A stretch of 64,000 nucleotides of DNA, from contig JAUNGC010000006.1 of the NCBI GenBank assembly GCA_030524745.1, positions 1 through 64,000 of the forward strand. Reading direction: 5' to 3'. Under the pieces are notes generated by a model, which saw only the letters and a list, made by a program, of their open reading frames with translations, was not told the DNA's origin and did no database searches. The DNA comes from Eubacteriales bacterium (GTDB taxonomy: Bacteria > Bacillota > Clostridia > Lachnospirales > Lachnospiraceae). The translations under genes were made by a program, and so were the position numbers. This document shows, piece after piece, positions 10,042-18,159 of this stretch. How positions within the stretch are numbered: position 1 is the first letter of the stretch; each line of letters begins with the position of its first letter.

Positions 10042-10413
10042 ATGATGAAAAAAAAGAATGCAAACGGCGTGAGAGAAATTGCGGTGAAGCAGTGGAAGAG
10101 TAACCTTCCTTTGTGGCTTTCGGGAACGGCGGTTTCCGCTATTTTAGTGTGCGTGGCTATGTGTCTGGCCTTTCAGGAGAAAGGCTGGCATATCGCGCTG
10201 ATCGCGTGCTGTACCTGTATCGCTCTGTTCCTGATCGGGAAAAAGACGGTCTGTCCGGACCGTTTCAGCCGGGAAATCCTGTTGAACGCGGGCGCCACCA
10301 GAGAACAGGTCAAAAGCATCTGGGGCTATCAGATGGCATGGCTTTATATGGTTTCTATTCCGGCGGGAATTGCGATGGGGCTGTTTATCAGACCGGTTCT
10401 TCCCTGGGCATAA
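10042..10413 (+). CDS. Small membrane protein, FtsX-permease-like fragment
   Basis: A protein of about 123 residues with three hydrophobic stretches (about residues 22-42, 48-62 and 95-115). The segment LNAGATREQVKSIWGYQMAWL followed by a Pro/Gly helix resembles the conserved membrane-proximal motif of FtsX/MacB-type ABC permeases, which are normally 300-800 residues. It may be a minimal relative or a remnant; no ATPase partner is nearby. The start is uncertain: ATGs at 10042 and 10045 follow a weak GGTGAG, and an ATG at 10000 is also in frame. An intrinsic terminator follows the stop directly, so it is a single-gene unit. Confidence 0.55.
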   Translation: MMKKKNANGVREIAVKQWKSNLPLWLSGTAVSAILVCVAMCLAFQEKGWHIALIACCTCIALFLIGKKTVCPDRFSREILLNAGATREQVKSIWGYQMAWLYMVSIPAGIAMGLFIRPVLPWA

Positions 10414-10417
10414 GAAA

Positions 10418-10448
10418 GGGCGTCCTGCTTTGCAGGGCGCCTCGTTTT
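10418..10448. terminator. Intrinsic terminator, probably bidirectional
   Basis: GGGCGTCCTGC and GCAGGGCGCC form a GC-rich stem around a TTT loop, followed by CGTTTT on the plus strand. It lies between the small membrane gene and the convergent plsC stop and overlaps the last codon of plsC. Confidence 0.7.
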
Positions 10449-11181
10449 ACAGAAGTTCTTTATTTTTGAAATACATTCTTTTAATCTCTTCGACGACTCT
10501 GTCGTTTAACTGTTTCTTTTCTTCCCGGCTCAGCCGGTCTGTGTAAATCGGTTCTCCGTATTCGATAATAACTTTTACCTTCTTGATCTTCGGCAGATGA
10601 TCTTCAAAAATGTCCCCGGCATTTACGATTGCCATGGGAACGATCGGACACTTCGCCTTTTCCGCGACTTTCAGGCTGCCCGCATGAAAGGGCAGAAACG
10701 TGTCCGGAACCCGGTTTCTGGTGCCTTCCGGGAAAATACAGATGGAAATGCCGGATTTCATTTTATCGATGGCGGCGAGGATGGTCTTCATGCCTTCTTT
10801 GAGGTCATCCCGGTCCAGAAACAGGCAATGCAGGTTTTTCATCCAGTTGACCAGCAGCGGATAGCGCAGCATTTCCTTCTTGGCGATATAACCGGTAGGA
10901 CGGGGCACGCGCACATAGGTCATCAGAATGTCGAAATAACTGCGGTGATTGCCCACATAGAGCACCGGCGTATCCAAAGGGATGCGCTCTTCGCCCAGAT
11001 AAGTGATCTGTGTGCCGGCGAGTTTTAAGCAGACCCGAAAAGCCCAGTTGACGATGGCGAGGGAACTTTTATTCTTCCGCTCCATATTAAATTTTCCGAT
11101 GATCCATTCCGCAATCAGAAGAGGAATGCTCAGAATCAGGAAAAGGATGACAAAAACGGCAATGCAGATAAAACGAATCAT
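10447..11181 (-). CDS. plsC: 1-acyl-sn-glycerol-3-phosphate acyltransferase
   Basis: A 244-residue lysophosphatidic acid acyltransferase, which adds the sn-2 acyl chain in phosphatidic acid synthesis at the membrane. An N-terminal membrane helix (about residues 3-25) precedes the acyltransferase domain. The catalytic HxxxxD is seen as NHRSYFD and the glycerol-phosphate-binding motif as FPEGTRNR. Length and motifs match PlsC. GGAGGG lies 7 bases ahead of the start on the minus strand. It stands alone between a convergent small membrane gene and a divergent lipoprotein gene. Confidence 0.92.
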   Translation of the reverse strand: MIRFICIAVFVILFLILSIPLLIAEWIIGKFNMERKNKSSLAIVNWAFRVCLKLAGTQITYLGEERIPLDTPVLYVGNHRSYFDILMTYVRVPRPTGYIAKKEMLRYPLLVNWMKNLHCLFLDRDDLKEGMKTILAAIDKMKSGISICIFPEGTRNRVPDTFLPFHAGSLKVAEKAKCPIVPMAIVNAGDIFEDHLPKIKKVKVIIEYGEPIYTDRLSREEKKQLNDRVVEEIKRMYFKNKELL

Positions 11182-11336
11182 ATTTGACCCTCCGGAGTGG
11201 ATAATGGTTGCCTGACATACGGTGCCGGCAGTCTTTTTAAGTATAACTTTTCACGTTTCAAAAAGCAAGGCTTTACGGAATAGGACAGCCCCCTTTTTAC
11301 ATAGATTTTAGAAAAAGAACGGGGTTATTTAAGGAC

Positions 11337-11747
11337 ATGAAAAAAATATGGTTGGGCGTATGGCTGGCGGCCGTACTCTGCGCCGCCCTGCTTGCGGGCT
11401 GCGGATTCGGAAAAGAGGAAGAGGCAAAGACCAATCTGGAATTTACGGTGGTGGACGAGGAAAGACTGCCGGAAGAGTTAAAGAAAATTGTGGAGGAAAA
11501 GAAAGAGGAAGCTTTTAAACTCACATACGCGGACGGCGGCTATCTTTACTTATGTATCGGTTACGGAAAGCAGGAGAGCGGCGGATACAGCATAGCGGTC
11601 AATGAACTGTATGCGACGGAAAATGCAATTTATCTGGATACGAATCTGATCGGGCCGAAAGAGGCGGACGCGCAGGGAACGAATCCCTCCTATCCGTATC
11701 TCGTTGTGAAAACGCCGTTTATGGACAAAACAGTGGTGTTTGACTGA
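11337..11747 (+). CDS. PrcB-like C-terminal domain lipoprotein
   Basis: A 136-residue predicted lipoprotein. Residues 1-21 form a signal peptide ending in the lipobox LLAGC, so Cys22 would be lipidated. The second half (GGYSIAVNELYATENAIYL, PSYPYLVVKTP) matches the PrcB C-terminal domain fold first described in a Treponema protease complex subunit. An acidic, Lys-rich helix joins the two parts. No protease gene lies next to it. Its function here is unknown; surface display on the membrane is inferred from the lipobox. Confidence 0.75.
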   Translation: MKKIWLGVWLAAVLCAALLAGCGFGKEEEAKTNLEFTVVDEERLPEELKKIVEEKKEEAFKLTYADGGYLYLCIGYGKQESGGYSIAVNELYATENAIYLDTNLIGPKEADAQGTNPSYPYLVVKTPFMDKTVVFD

Positions 11748-11823
11748 AATTCGTGGTATGATGGCTGGAGGACGGTGCTGCGCATGCCGGTCCGCCGGCA
11801 TCACCGCCACGAATTCAGCCATC
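11748..11823 (+). ncRNA. Highly structured leader ahead of pyrC
   Basis: Right after the lipoprotein stop, four pairings can be drawn: AATTCGTGG (11748-11756) with CCACGAATT (11807-11815), GATGGCTG (11760-11767) with CAGCCATC (11816-11823), CGGTG (11773-11777) with CACCG (11802-11806), and ATGCCGG (11784-11790) with CCGGCAT (11795-11801). All 3' strands abut without a gap over 29 bases. The first two pairings cross, so they form a pseudoknot or exclude each other. It lies 72 bases ahead of the pyrC start. A TATGAT with an extended TG at 11757-11762 could instead make part of it promoter DNA. It matches no riboswitch I recognise. Confidence 0.45.
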
Positions 11824-11894
11824 CGGGAGAAGAGGGAACGGGCTGTTTTGCCTGGCGGCGAAAGGCGCGTGAAATTGCGGATAGGAAGGTTGGG

Positions 11895-13211
11895 ATGAAG
11901 GGTATGATTTTGATTCGGAATTGTCATTTGGTGGATCCGGCGTCCGGCGTGGACGGGCTGCGGGATATTCTGATAGAAGGGGACAGGATTGCGAAGATTG
12001 GGGCTGTAGGGACGCTGCAGCCGGAAGCGGCTGCGGTCAAAGATGCAGAAGGCGCCGGCTGCGGCAATGTCCGCGTAATTGAAGCGGACGGGCTTTATGC
12101 GGCGCCGGGGCTTGTGGATACGCATGTGCATTTCAGGGATCCGGGCGCGGAATATAAGGAAGATATTTTCACCGGAGCAAAGGCGGCGGCGGCCGGCGGC
12201 GTGACCAGCGTGGTGCTGATGGCGAATACGACGCCTCATGTGGACAATGAGGAGACGCTGCGCTATGTGAGGGAAAAAGGCGCGCAGACCGACATTCATG
12301 TGTATACCTGCGCAAATGTGACGATGGATATGGCGGGGGACGAACTGACGGATATGGCCGGGCTGCAAAAGGCCGGCGCGGTCGGATTTACCGACGACGG
12401 AAAACCGATTCTGGACAGCGGGATTGCCAGAAAGGCGATGCAGGAGGCGGCGAGGCTGCATGCTCCCATCAGCTTTCATGAAGAGAATCCCGCCTATATC
12501 GTGAACAACGGAATTAACGCCGGAAAGGCGGCGGCGCATTTTGGAATCGGCGGTTCGGACAGACAGGCGGAAATCGATATGGTGCGCCGGGATCTTTCCA
12601 TTGCGCTGGAAACGGGCGCGGATATTGTGATCCAGCACATCAGCGCGAAGGAAGCGGTGGAACTGGTGCGCCAGGCAAAGAAGAAGAGCGGACGCGTTCA
12701 TGCGGAAGCGACGCCCCATCATTTTTCCCTGACGGAGGATGCGGCGATTCGTTACGGGACGCTGGCGAAGATGAATCCGCCCCTTCGGGAAGAGGCGGAC
12801 AGGCTCGCCATCATAGAAGGCTTAAAGGACGGAACGATCGATCTGATCGCTACCGATCATGCGCCTCACAGCGCGGCTGAGAAGGAACGCCCCGTCACGG
12901 AAGCGTCCAGCGGCATCATCGGTCTGGAAACTTCGCTGGCGCTTGGCCTGATGAATCTGGTGCATAAAAACGCGCTGACCATGACGGAACTGATCCGGTG
13001 TATGAGCGAAAATCCCGCAAAGCTTTATGGTTTCGAAGCGGGAACGGTTGCAGAGGGCGGCCCGGCGGACCTGGTGCTTTTTGATGAAAAAGAGGAATGG
13101 ACGCCGGCGCAGTTCGTATCCAAATCGCAGAATTCTCCTTTTTTGGGACAGACGCTGCAGGGAAAAGTGAAACTGACCATTTGCCGGGGAAAAGTAATCT
13201 TTGAAGGATGA
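11895..13211 (+). CDS. pyrC: Dihydroorotase
   Basis: A 438-residue class I dihydroorotase, which cyclises carbamoyl-aspartate to dihydroorotate in pyrimidine synthesis. Zinc-site motifs are intact: DTHVHFRDPG near residue 75, DDGKPI, the IQHISAKEAVEL histidine, and IATDHAPHS with the metal Asp. The substrate-side GLETSLALGL motif is present. The start at 11895 follows AGGAAGG by 5 bases; an ATG three codons later is also possible, and the longer frame from 11775 runs through the structured leader and is not favoured. It begins the pyrC-pyrK-pyrD operon. Confidence 0.95.
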   Translation: MKGMILIRNCHLVDPASGVDGLRDILIEGDRIAKIGAVGTLQPEAAAVKDAEGAGCGNVRVIEADGLYAAPGLVDTHVHFRDPGAEYKEDIFTGAKAAAAGGVTSVVLMANTTPHVDNEETLRYVREKGAQTDIHVYTCANVTMDMAGDELTDMAGLQKAGAVGFTDDGKPILDSGIARKAMQEAARLHAPISFHEENPAYIVNNGINAGKAAAHFGIGGSDRQAEIDMVRRDLSIALETGADIVIQHISAKEAVELVRQAKKKSGRVHAEATPHHFSLTEDAAIRYGTLAKMNPPLREEADRLAIIEGLKDGTIDLIATDHAPHSAAEKERPVTEASSGIIGLETSLALGLMNLVHKNALTMTELIRCMSENPAKLYGFEAGTVAEGGPADLVLFDEKEEWTPAQFVSKSQNSPFLGQTLQGKVKLTICRGKVIFEG

Positions 13212-13280
13212 ACGGACAGGATATTAAGCAGGATAATAAGTAAGATAATCAGCAAGTTGAAGCAGGACAGGGAGGTTTTT

Positions 13281-14060
13281 ATGGCACAGAAGAAAAAGGA
13301 AACAGCCCGTGTGGTGAGCCAGAAATCGCTGGCCCCCGGGATTTTTGATCTGACGGTTCAGACGAGTCTGGCAGGCGACGCCGGATGCGGTCAGTTCGTG
13401 GCGGTTTATCCGAAGGATAAGAGCACGTTGCTGCCCCGGCCCATCAGCATCTGCGAAGCGGACAGGGCGGCGCAGACGCTGCGTCTGGTGTATCGCGTGG
13501 CAGGGAAGGGAACCGCAGAGTTTTCCGGCCTGAGCGCGGGAGAGAGCGTGGATATTCTCGGCGTTCTGGGAAACGGCTTTCCCGTGGAAAAGGCGCAAAA
13601 AGGCATGACGGCCGTGCTTTTGGGCGGCGGAATCGGCGTACCGCCGATTTTACAGCTTGCAAAGGAATTGGACTGTGAGAAAAAAATCGTGGTGGGTTAC
13701 CGGGATGCACAGTGCTTTTTAAAAGAAGATTTTGAAAAATGCGGCGAAGTCTATGTGGCGACCGAGGACGGCAGCGAAGGGACGAAGGGAAACGTCATGG
13801 ACGCAATCGCGGCAAACGTCATAAAAGCGGATATCATCTATGCCTGCGGCCCGATGCCGATGCTTCGCGCGATCAAAAAATATGCGGAAGAAAACAACAT
13901 TCCCGCTTACATTTCTCTGGAAGAGCGGATGGCCTGCGGCGTGGGAGCCTGCCTGGGGTGCGTGTGCAAAACGACGGCGGTGGATCATCATTCCCATGTG
14001 AACAATGCAAGAATCTGTACGGACGGGCCTGTTTTTGAAGCGCGGGAGGTGGATATCTGA
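13281..14060 (+). CDS. pyrK: Dihydroorotate dehydrogenase electron transfer subunit
   Basis: A 259-residue PyrK, the FAD and 2Fe-2S subunit that passes electrons from the PyrD FMN to NAD+ in class 1B dihydroorotate dehydrogenase. RPISICEAD and YRVAGKGTAEFS mark the FAD-binding barrel, LLGGGIGVPPILQLAKEL the nucleotide domain, and CGVGACLGCVCKT plus a later Cys in ARICTDGPVF the 2Fe-2S ligands. GGGAGG lies 5 bases before the chosen start. Its last base overlaps the pyrD start codon (ATGA), which implies translational coupling of the two subunits. Confidence 0.95.
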   Translation: MAQKKKETARVVSQKSLAPGIFDLTVQTSLAGDAGCGQFVAVYPKDKSTLLPRPISICEADRAAQTLRLVYRVAGKGTAEFSGLSAGESVDILGVLGNGFPVEKAQKGMTAVLLGGGIGVPPILQLAKELDCEKKIVVGYRDAQCFLKEDFEKCGEVYVATEDGSEGTKGNVMDAIAANVIKADIIYACGPMPMLRAIKKYAEENNIPAYISLEERMACGVGACLGCVCKTTAVDHHSHVNNARICTDGPVFEAREVDI

Positions 14061-14962
14061 TGAATACGAGTGTGAAAATAGCGGGTGTGGAATTGAAAAA
14101 TCCTGTGATGACCGGTTCCGGTACTTTCGGTTCCGGCATGGAGTACAGCGAGTTTGTGGATTTAAACCGGCTGGGCGCGGTGGTGACGAAGGGCGTTGCA
14201 AATGTGCCGTGGCCTGGCAACCCGACGCCCCGTGTGGCGGAGGTTTACGGCGGCATGCTCAACGCCATCGGCCTGCAGAATCCGGGCATTGACGTGTTTA
14301 TCGAACGGGATCTGGAATTTTTAAAGCAGTTTGACACGAAGGTGATCGTCAATGTCTGTGGAAAAACGGTGGAGGATTATCTGGAAGTTGTGGAAAAACT
14401 GGCGGATACCAATGCCGATATGCTGGAAATCAACGTTTCCTGTCCCAATGTGAAAGAAGGGGCGATCGCCTTTGGACAGAAGGCCGACGCGCTCTACGAC
14501 ATCACTTCCCGCATCAAAAAGATCGCAAAGCAGCCGGTCATCATGAAGTTAAGCCCGAATGTGACGGACATTACGGAAATGGCGCGGGCGGCGGAAGCGG
14601 CGGGCGCGGATGCGATTTCCTTAATCAATACGCTGACAGGCGTAAAGATCGACATCGAAAAGCGGAAATTTGTGCTTGCCAATAAGACCGGCGGCATGTC
14701 CGGTCCGGCGATCAAGCCAATTGCGGTGCGCATGGTATGGCAGTGTGCAAACGCGGTCAAAATTCCGATCATCGGCATGGGCGGGATCGCCACGGCGGAG
14801 GATGCGCTGGAATTTCTCATGGCGGGCGCGACCGCGGTTGCGGTGGGCGCGATGAACTTCGTGAATCCTTATACGACGACGGAAGTGGCCGGCGGCATCG
14901 AACAATTTATGGAAAAGCATGGGATTGAGGACATCAACGAAATTATCGGCTGCGTAAAATGA
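14060..14962 (+). CDS. pyrD: Dihydroorotate dehydrogenase, catalytic subunit (class 1B)
   Basis: A 300-residue FMN-dependent TIM-barrel enzyme that oxidises dihydroorotate to orotate. Recognisable family segments are NPVMTGSGTFGSG at the start, the active-site loop INVSCPNVKEG with the class 1 catalytic Cys, VIMKLSPNVTDI, SLINTLTGVKID, GGMSGPAIKPIAVRMV, and IPIIGMGGIATAEDALEF for phosphate binding. It overlaps pyrK by one base, so the two are made together. It is the last gene of the pyr operon visible here. Confidence 0.96.
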   Translation: MNTSVKIAGVELKNPVMTGSGTFGSGMEYSEFVDLNRLGAVVTKGVANVPWPGNPTPRVAEVYGGMLNAIGLQNPGIDVFIERDLEFLKQFDTKVIVNVCGKTVEDYLEVVEKLADTNADMLEINVSCPNVKEGAIAFGQKADALYDITSRIKKIAKQPVIMKLSPNVTDITEMARAAEAAGADAISLINTLTGVKIDIEKRKFVLANKTGGMSGPAIKPIAVRMVWQCANAVKIPIIGMGGIATAEDALEFLMAGATAVAVGAMNFVNPYTTTEVAGGIEQFMEKHGIEDINEIIGCVK

Positions 14963-14985
14963 CGCATAAAATACCTTTCGGCGGC

Positions 14986-15005
14986 ATATTGTTAAGTGAC
15001 AATAT
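14986..15005. promoter_or_regulatory. Inverted repeat upstream of the SipL-like gene
   Basis: ATATTGT and ACAATAT form a perfect 7-bp inverted repeat around TAAGTG, 21 bases before the SipL-like ATG and just upstream of its GGGAGG site. It could be an operator or an RNA hairpin that affects translation. No terminator-like U-run follows it directly. Confidence 0.35.
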
Positions 15006-15026
15006 CCTGCTGGGAGGTATTTTTTG

Positions 15027-16583
15027 ATGGAGTTAATACAGAAAAATATACATATGGACCGGATAAAGTGCAGCGCATCCACACAAGCGACGATCGAGGA
15101 CGACATTAATATTACGGACGCCAAGCCCGACGTTTATCAGCTCGTCATGGAACAGGGGACTGTGGATATCGAAGAGGTGCGGGCGGTGGAGGATCATGTC
15201 CACATAAAAGGAACGCTGAAATTTCAGGTGCTTTATCTTTCGGACGAAGAGGTGCATCATCCTGCCTGTATGGAAGGAAGTCTGCCCTTTGAGGAGCAGG
15301 TCTTCATGGACGGCGTGAGCGCAAACGACAGCGTGACAGTCAGGCCTGCGCTGGAAGATCTGAGCGTGGGGATGATTAATTCCAGAAAGCTTTCCGTACA
15401 GGCCCTGATCGATTTGAAACTCAGTGTGGAAGTTATGCAGGATATGCAGGCTGCCACGGGGATCGAGAGCGATGAAACGGTGGAAATGCAGAAAAAGCCG
15501 TTGCAGGTCCTGAACCTGTGCATTGCCAAAAAGGATATTTTCCGCGTCCGGGAAGAAGTGACGCTGCCGGGCGGTCTGCCCAACATTTTTACGCTGCTGT
15601 GGCAATCCTGTCAGTTAAAGGACGTAAGCTGGCGCATCATGGATGAAAAAATGTCCCTGCAGGGAGAAATTTCCCTGTTTGTCCTGTATGAAGGAGAAGG
15701 GGAGGAAAGACCGGTGATGTGGCATGAGGCGGCGATTCCGGTAAGCGGGATCGTGGAATGTCAGGGCATGCGGGAAGGCATGCTGGAAGATATCCGCTGC
15801 AGCATCGGACATAAGGAAATGGAAGTCAAGCCGGACGAGGACGGGGAAGAAAGAAAAATTTCGCTGGAACTTGTTCTGGACCTGGATATGAAGCTGTATG
15901 AAGAAGAACAGGTGGAAATGATTTCCGATCTGTATGGGGTGACAAAGGAAATTGAGAGCGTAAGACAGATGGAACAGTGCAAACAGCTTCTGGTGAAAAA
16001 CACCGGAAAAATGAAAGCTTCCGGACGTTTTAAGGTGGCTCCGGGACTGCCCAAAATGCACCAGATTTGCGGAAGCTTCGGCGAAATCCAGATGGGAGGC
16101 GTGGAAAATTGTCCGGAGGGGATAAAGATTGAAGGAACGGTATTGGTGCGCGCGGTGTACACGACTGCCGACGCGGATACGCCCTTTTACTGCCTGAAAG
16201 GCTCCATCCCGTTTTCCTATGTGCTGGAGGCGTCGGGCGTGGAATCGGACTGTATCTATGAAATCGAGCCGTCTCTGGATCAGATTGGCGTTACCATGCT
16301 GGACGGCGATGAGGCGGACGCGAAAATTGTGCTTTCTTTTAAAGGGCTCGTCTGCAGAGTTCATGAGGAACCGGTAGTGGCTGACGTCAGGGTATCCGAT
16401 CTGGACCCGGAAAAACTGGCGGCTCTGCCCGGCATTGTGGCGTATATTGTGAAGGACGGCGACAGCCTGTGGAATATCGGGAAAAAATATTATGTGCCGA
16501 TTGCGCGGATGAAGGAAATGAACGAACTCGGCGGAGAAGAAGTAAAACCCGGCGACAAACTGCTGGTGGTAAAAGGCTTTTAA
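15027..16583 (+). CDS. SPOCS (DUF3794)/LysM spore coat protein, SipL-like
   Basis: A 518-residue protein with repeated DUF3794/SPOCS domains (about residues 30-130, 165-280 and 320-440) and a C-terminal LysM domain (about 468-518, AYIVKDGDSLWNIGKKYYV). This arrangement matches SipL of C. difficile, which binds SpoIVA and guides coat assembly around the forespore. GGGAGG lies 9 bases upstream of ATG 15027; a TTG one codon earlier is in frame. A strong terminator follows, so it is a single-gene unit. Coat morphogenesis is inferred from domain architecture; the protein is divergent enough that I withhold the symbol. Confidence 0.82.
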   Translation: MELIQKNIHMDRIKCSASTQATIEDDINITDAKPDVYQLVMEQGTVDIEEVRAVEDHVHIKGTLKFQVLYLSDEEVHHPACMEGSLPFEEQVFMDGVSANDSVTVRPALEDLSVGMINSRKLSVQALIDLKLSVEVMQDMQAATGIESDETVEMQKKPLQVLNLCIAKKDIFRVREEVTLPGGLPNIFTLLWQSCQLKDVSWRIMDEKMSLQGEISLFVLYEGEGEERPVMWHEAAIPVSGIVECQGMREGMLEDIRCSIGHKEMEVKPDEDGEERKISLELVLDLDMKLYEEEQVEMISDLYGVTKEIESVRQMEQCKQLLVKNTGKMKASGRFKVAPGLPKMHQICGSFGEIQMGGVENCPEGIKIEGTVLVRAVYTTADADTPFYCLKGSIPFSYVLEASGVESDCIYEIEPSLDQIGVTMLDGDEADAKIVLSFKGLVCRVHEEPVVADVRVSDLDPEKLAALPGIVAYIVKDGDSLWNIGKKYYVPIARMKEMNELGGEEVKPGDKLLVVKGF

Positions 16584-16680
16584 AGGGACCAAATCTGAGG
16601 CGGTAGAACCCAAAATAAGACAGGTATGAAGCCCATGAAAAAAATACCGTGATACCGTAACTTTGTGATAATGAGAAAAA

Positions 16681-16717
16681 GCCCCTGCTGCGTCCGGCGC
16701 GGCAGGGGTCTTTCTTT
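16681..16717 (+). terminator. Intrinsic terminator after the SipL-like gene
   Basis: GCCCCTGCTGC and GCGGCAGGGG form a GC-rich stem (16681-16709), followed by TCTTTCTTT. It ends the transcript of the SipL-like gene about 100 bases after its stop. Confidence 0.85.
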
Positions 16718-16757
16718 GGGGAAATTCCAGCCTGACTTTCTATTTGCAGACTTTTTC

Positions 16758-16799
16758 TTGACAATTCTGAGGGGTCAGATGTATCATAAGCGCATCTGA
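16758..16799 (+). promoter_or_regulatory. SigA-type promoter with an inverted repeat over the -10
   Basis: A perfect TTGACA (16758-16763) and TATCAT (16782-16787) are 18 bases apart, about 100 bases before the DUF2325-like gene. TCAGATG (16775-16781) and CATCTGA (16793-16799) form an inverted repeat that brackets the -10 and likely start site, a typical place for a repressor operator. Confidence 0.6.
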
Positions 16800-16885
16800 A
16801 TTCTATCATTTATCACAATACCAGATCAGGGCAGAGTCGCCCGAAAGTATTCAACACATCAGAGCAAATTTCAGGAGGATCATGT

Positions 16886-17401
16886 ATGGAAAAGAAAAAA
16901 GACGTTATAACGAGTTCTTTGAATTGTAATAACGATTCAAACGGCACGGAGCGGCAAATTGCAGCGCTGAAAAAACGGGTGAGACAGGGGCGCGTCAGGG
17001 AAATGGAGCAGAAGAGGGAACTGGACGAACTGCGCGCCTATGTGGTTGGCATGAGCGAAAAATATACAATTGAGACGGATTTGCGCCATAGCGAAAGGAT
17101 GTACTGCGAATGGAGACAAAGAAGCGTGATCGTAGTGGGAGGCCATGAAATCTGGCAGAGAAAGCTGCAGGAAATTTTTTCAGCCTGGAAATTTATCGGC
17201 AGTCAGAAAGACGTGTCGGCGGATTCTCTGAAAGGAAAGAAGTATATTGTCTGTAATACCGGGATTCTGACGCAGGCTTGCTATCAAAAGATTCAAATGT
17301 TCAGAACGGAAGAACAGAAAGTTTTATATGTGCACAGCGGCAGACCGGAACGCTGCCTGCAGGAACTGGAAAGGCAGTTGTGTTTGATTGGAAATCTTTG
17401 A
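16886..17401 (+). CDS. DUF2325-like coiled-coil protein
   Basis: A 171-residue cytosolic protein. Residues 20-60 form a charged coiled coil rich in Lys, Arg and Glu. Residues 80-155 (VIVVGGHEIWQRKLQEIF, KYIVCNTGILTQACYQKI, KVLYVHSG) fit the DUF2325 fold, a small Rossmann-like domain of unknown function. A clear AGGAGG precedes the start. It has its own promoter and a downstream terminator, so it is transcribed alone. It borders a patch of decayed accessory genes, and its leader inverted repeat suggests regulation. The DUF assignment comes from motif recognition and is not certain. Confidence 0.6.
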   Translation: MEKKKDVITSSLNCNNDSNGTERQIAALKKRVRQGRVREMEQKRELDELRAYVVGMSEKYTIETDLRHSERMYCEWRQRSVIVVGGHEIWQRKLQEIFSAWKFIGSQKDVSADSLKGKKYIVCNTGILTQACYQKIQMFRTEEQKVLYVHSGRPERCLQELERQLCLIGNL

Positions 17402-17437
17402 GTTTTGATGAAACATCTGCCTGAAACACGGGACGCA

Positions 17438-17472
17438 AACAGCCGTCACTACTGCGAATAGTGACGGCTGTT
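17438..17472 (+). terminator. Terminator hairpin resembling the toxin hairpin
   Basis: AACAGCCGTCACTA (17438-17451) pairs perfectly with TAGTGACGGCTGTT (17459-17472), followed by ATTAAAT. It ends the DUF2325-like transcript. The sequence is clearly related to the hairpin after the holin-like toxin at 18158, which suggests a duplicated or inherited element. Confidence 0.75.
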
Positions 17473-17707
17473 ATTAAATAACCTGCCAATTACCGGAAAG
17501 TAGGTATATACAATCCGGTGCGATGTGATCAGATATTCAGCTTAGACAGATTGATGAAAAAGCCGGGTTGTGCCATAAATATAACATTTAGAGCCTGTTT
17601 TCTTCGCAAAAAATGTAATTTGTAGTGATTTATAAGAACGTTATGCCATGATACACTACAGAAAGCAACAAAAAAAGAACTAACGACACAAAAGAAAGGA
17701 GCGTAAA

Positions 17708-17846
17708 ATGAGAAAAATAAAAAAATTTGATCATTTTTCAACCGTAAAAAATAGGCAATGCTGCTGGCGCACGTATTAAAATCGGTCGAAGCGTTCTATG
17801 GGACGTGAGGAAAGTGGAAGAATATGTCAATGCAATCAGTAAATGA
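17708..17846 (+). pseudogene. Excisionase/helix-turn-helix relic
   Basis: AAAGGAG stands before an ATG at 17708 that opens MRKIKKFDHFSTVKNRQ and then stops after 23 codons. In another frame the DNA continues as AGARIKIGRSVLWDVRKV and EEYVNAISK to a stop at 17844-17846, the typical C-terminus of small excisionase-type DNA-binding proteins. An internal deletion and frame change therefore inactivated it. It implies that an integrative element once lay here. No integrase is left in the window. Confidence 0.6.
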
Positions 17847-17941
17847 ACTCCGAGGAGATCCGGTTGAAGCATGGAGCGAACCAAAGGGAAACCTGCTGCC
17901 GGGAAAATCCATGCGGCAGCAGACGTGTGGTCAGAATGTGA

Positions 17942-17970
17942 TTGAAAGGCGGTACAGGGTATGGTATATT
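17942..17970 (+). promoter_or_regulatory. Promoter of the holin-like toxin
   Basis: TTGAAA (17942-17947) and TATATT (17965-17970) are 17 bases apart, with TGG forming an extended -10. Transcription would begin near 17977, giving a leader of about 90 bases before the toxin ATG. Confidence 0.65.
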
Positions 17971-18020
17971 GAGTTCACGGAAAGTCAGAGCACATAAAAG
18001 GCGGTCTACCCTCTGTTTAA

Positions 18021-18058
18021 TTGGAGGGGCTAAACCCTCCAAACGAAAGAAAGGAGGG
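18021..18058 (+). promoter_or_regulatory. Toxin leader hairpin that can mask the ribosome site
   Basis: TTGGAGGG (18021-18028) pairs with CCCTCCAA (18035-18042). The CCCTCC of this hairpin can alternatively pair with the GGAGGG ribosome site at 18053-18058. The two pairings exclude each other, so this is a possible translation switch. Confidence 0.5.
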
Positions 18059-18066
18059 CGATGCCA

Positions 18067-18159
18067 ATGAATGTTACATATTCTGATTTGATTCAGTTTT
18101 GTATCTTCGTTGTTGCCCTTGTTGGGTTGTGTTATACAATCTTCAGGGGAAGAAAATAG
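18067..18159 (+). CDS. Holin-like type I toxin peptide
   Basis: A 30-residue peptide: MNVTYSDLIQFC, then a hydrophobic helix (IFVVALVGLCYTIF), then the basic tail RGRK. This is the form of the putative holin-like toxins (Fst/TxpA-type membrane peptides) found widely in Firmicutes, which insert into the membrane when their antisense RNA is lost. AAGGAGGG lies 8 bases before this ATG; an ATG two codons earlier is too close to it. It has its own promoter, a hairpin at its stop codon, and a convergent antisense promoter downstream. It is too short for routine gene finding. Confidence 0.75.
   Translation: MNVTYSDLIQFCIFVVALVGLCYTIFRGRK

Noticed and set aside
11748-11823. HDV-like ribozyme in the pyrC leader
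   Set aside because: The order of pairings is reminiscent of one, but there is no P4 or catalytic-C junction between the last two 3' strands.
11775-11894. N-terminal extension of dihydroorotase
   Set aside because: The extra 40 residues translate the structured leader, have no family match, and the ribosome site stands before 11895.
11550-12722. 390-codon open frame on the minus strand across pyrC
   Set aside because: It is a shadow of the GC-rich pyrC gene, His/Arg-rich, with no ribosome site or recognisable domain.
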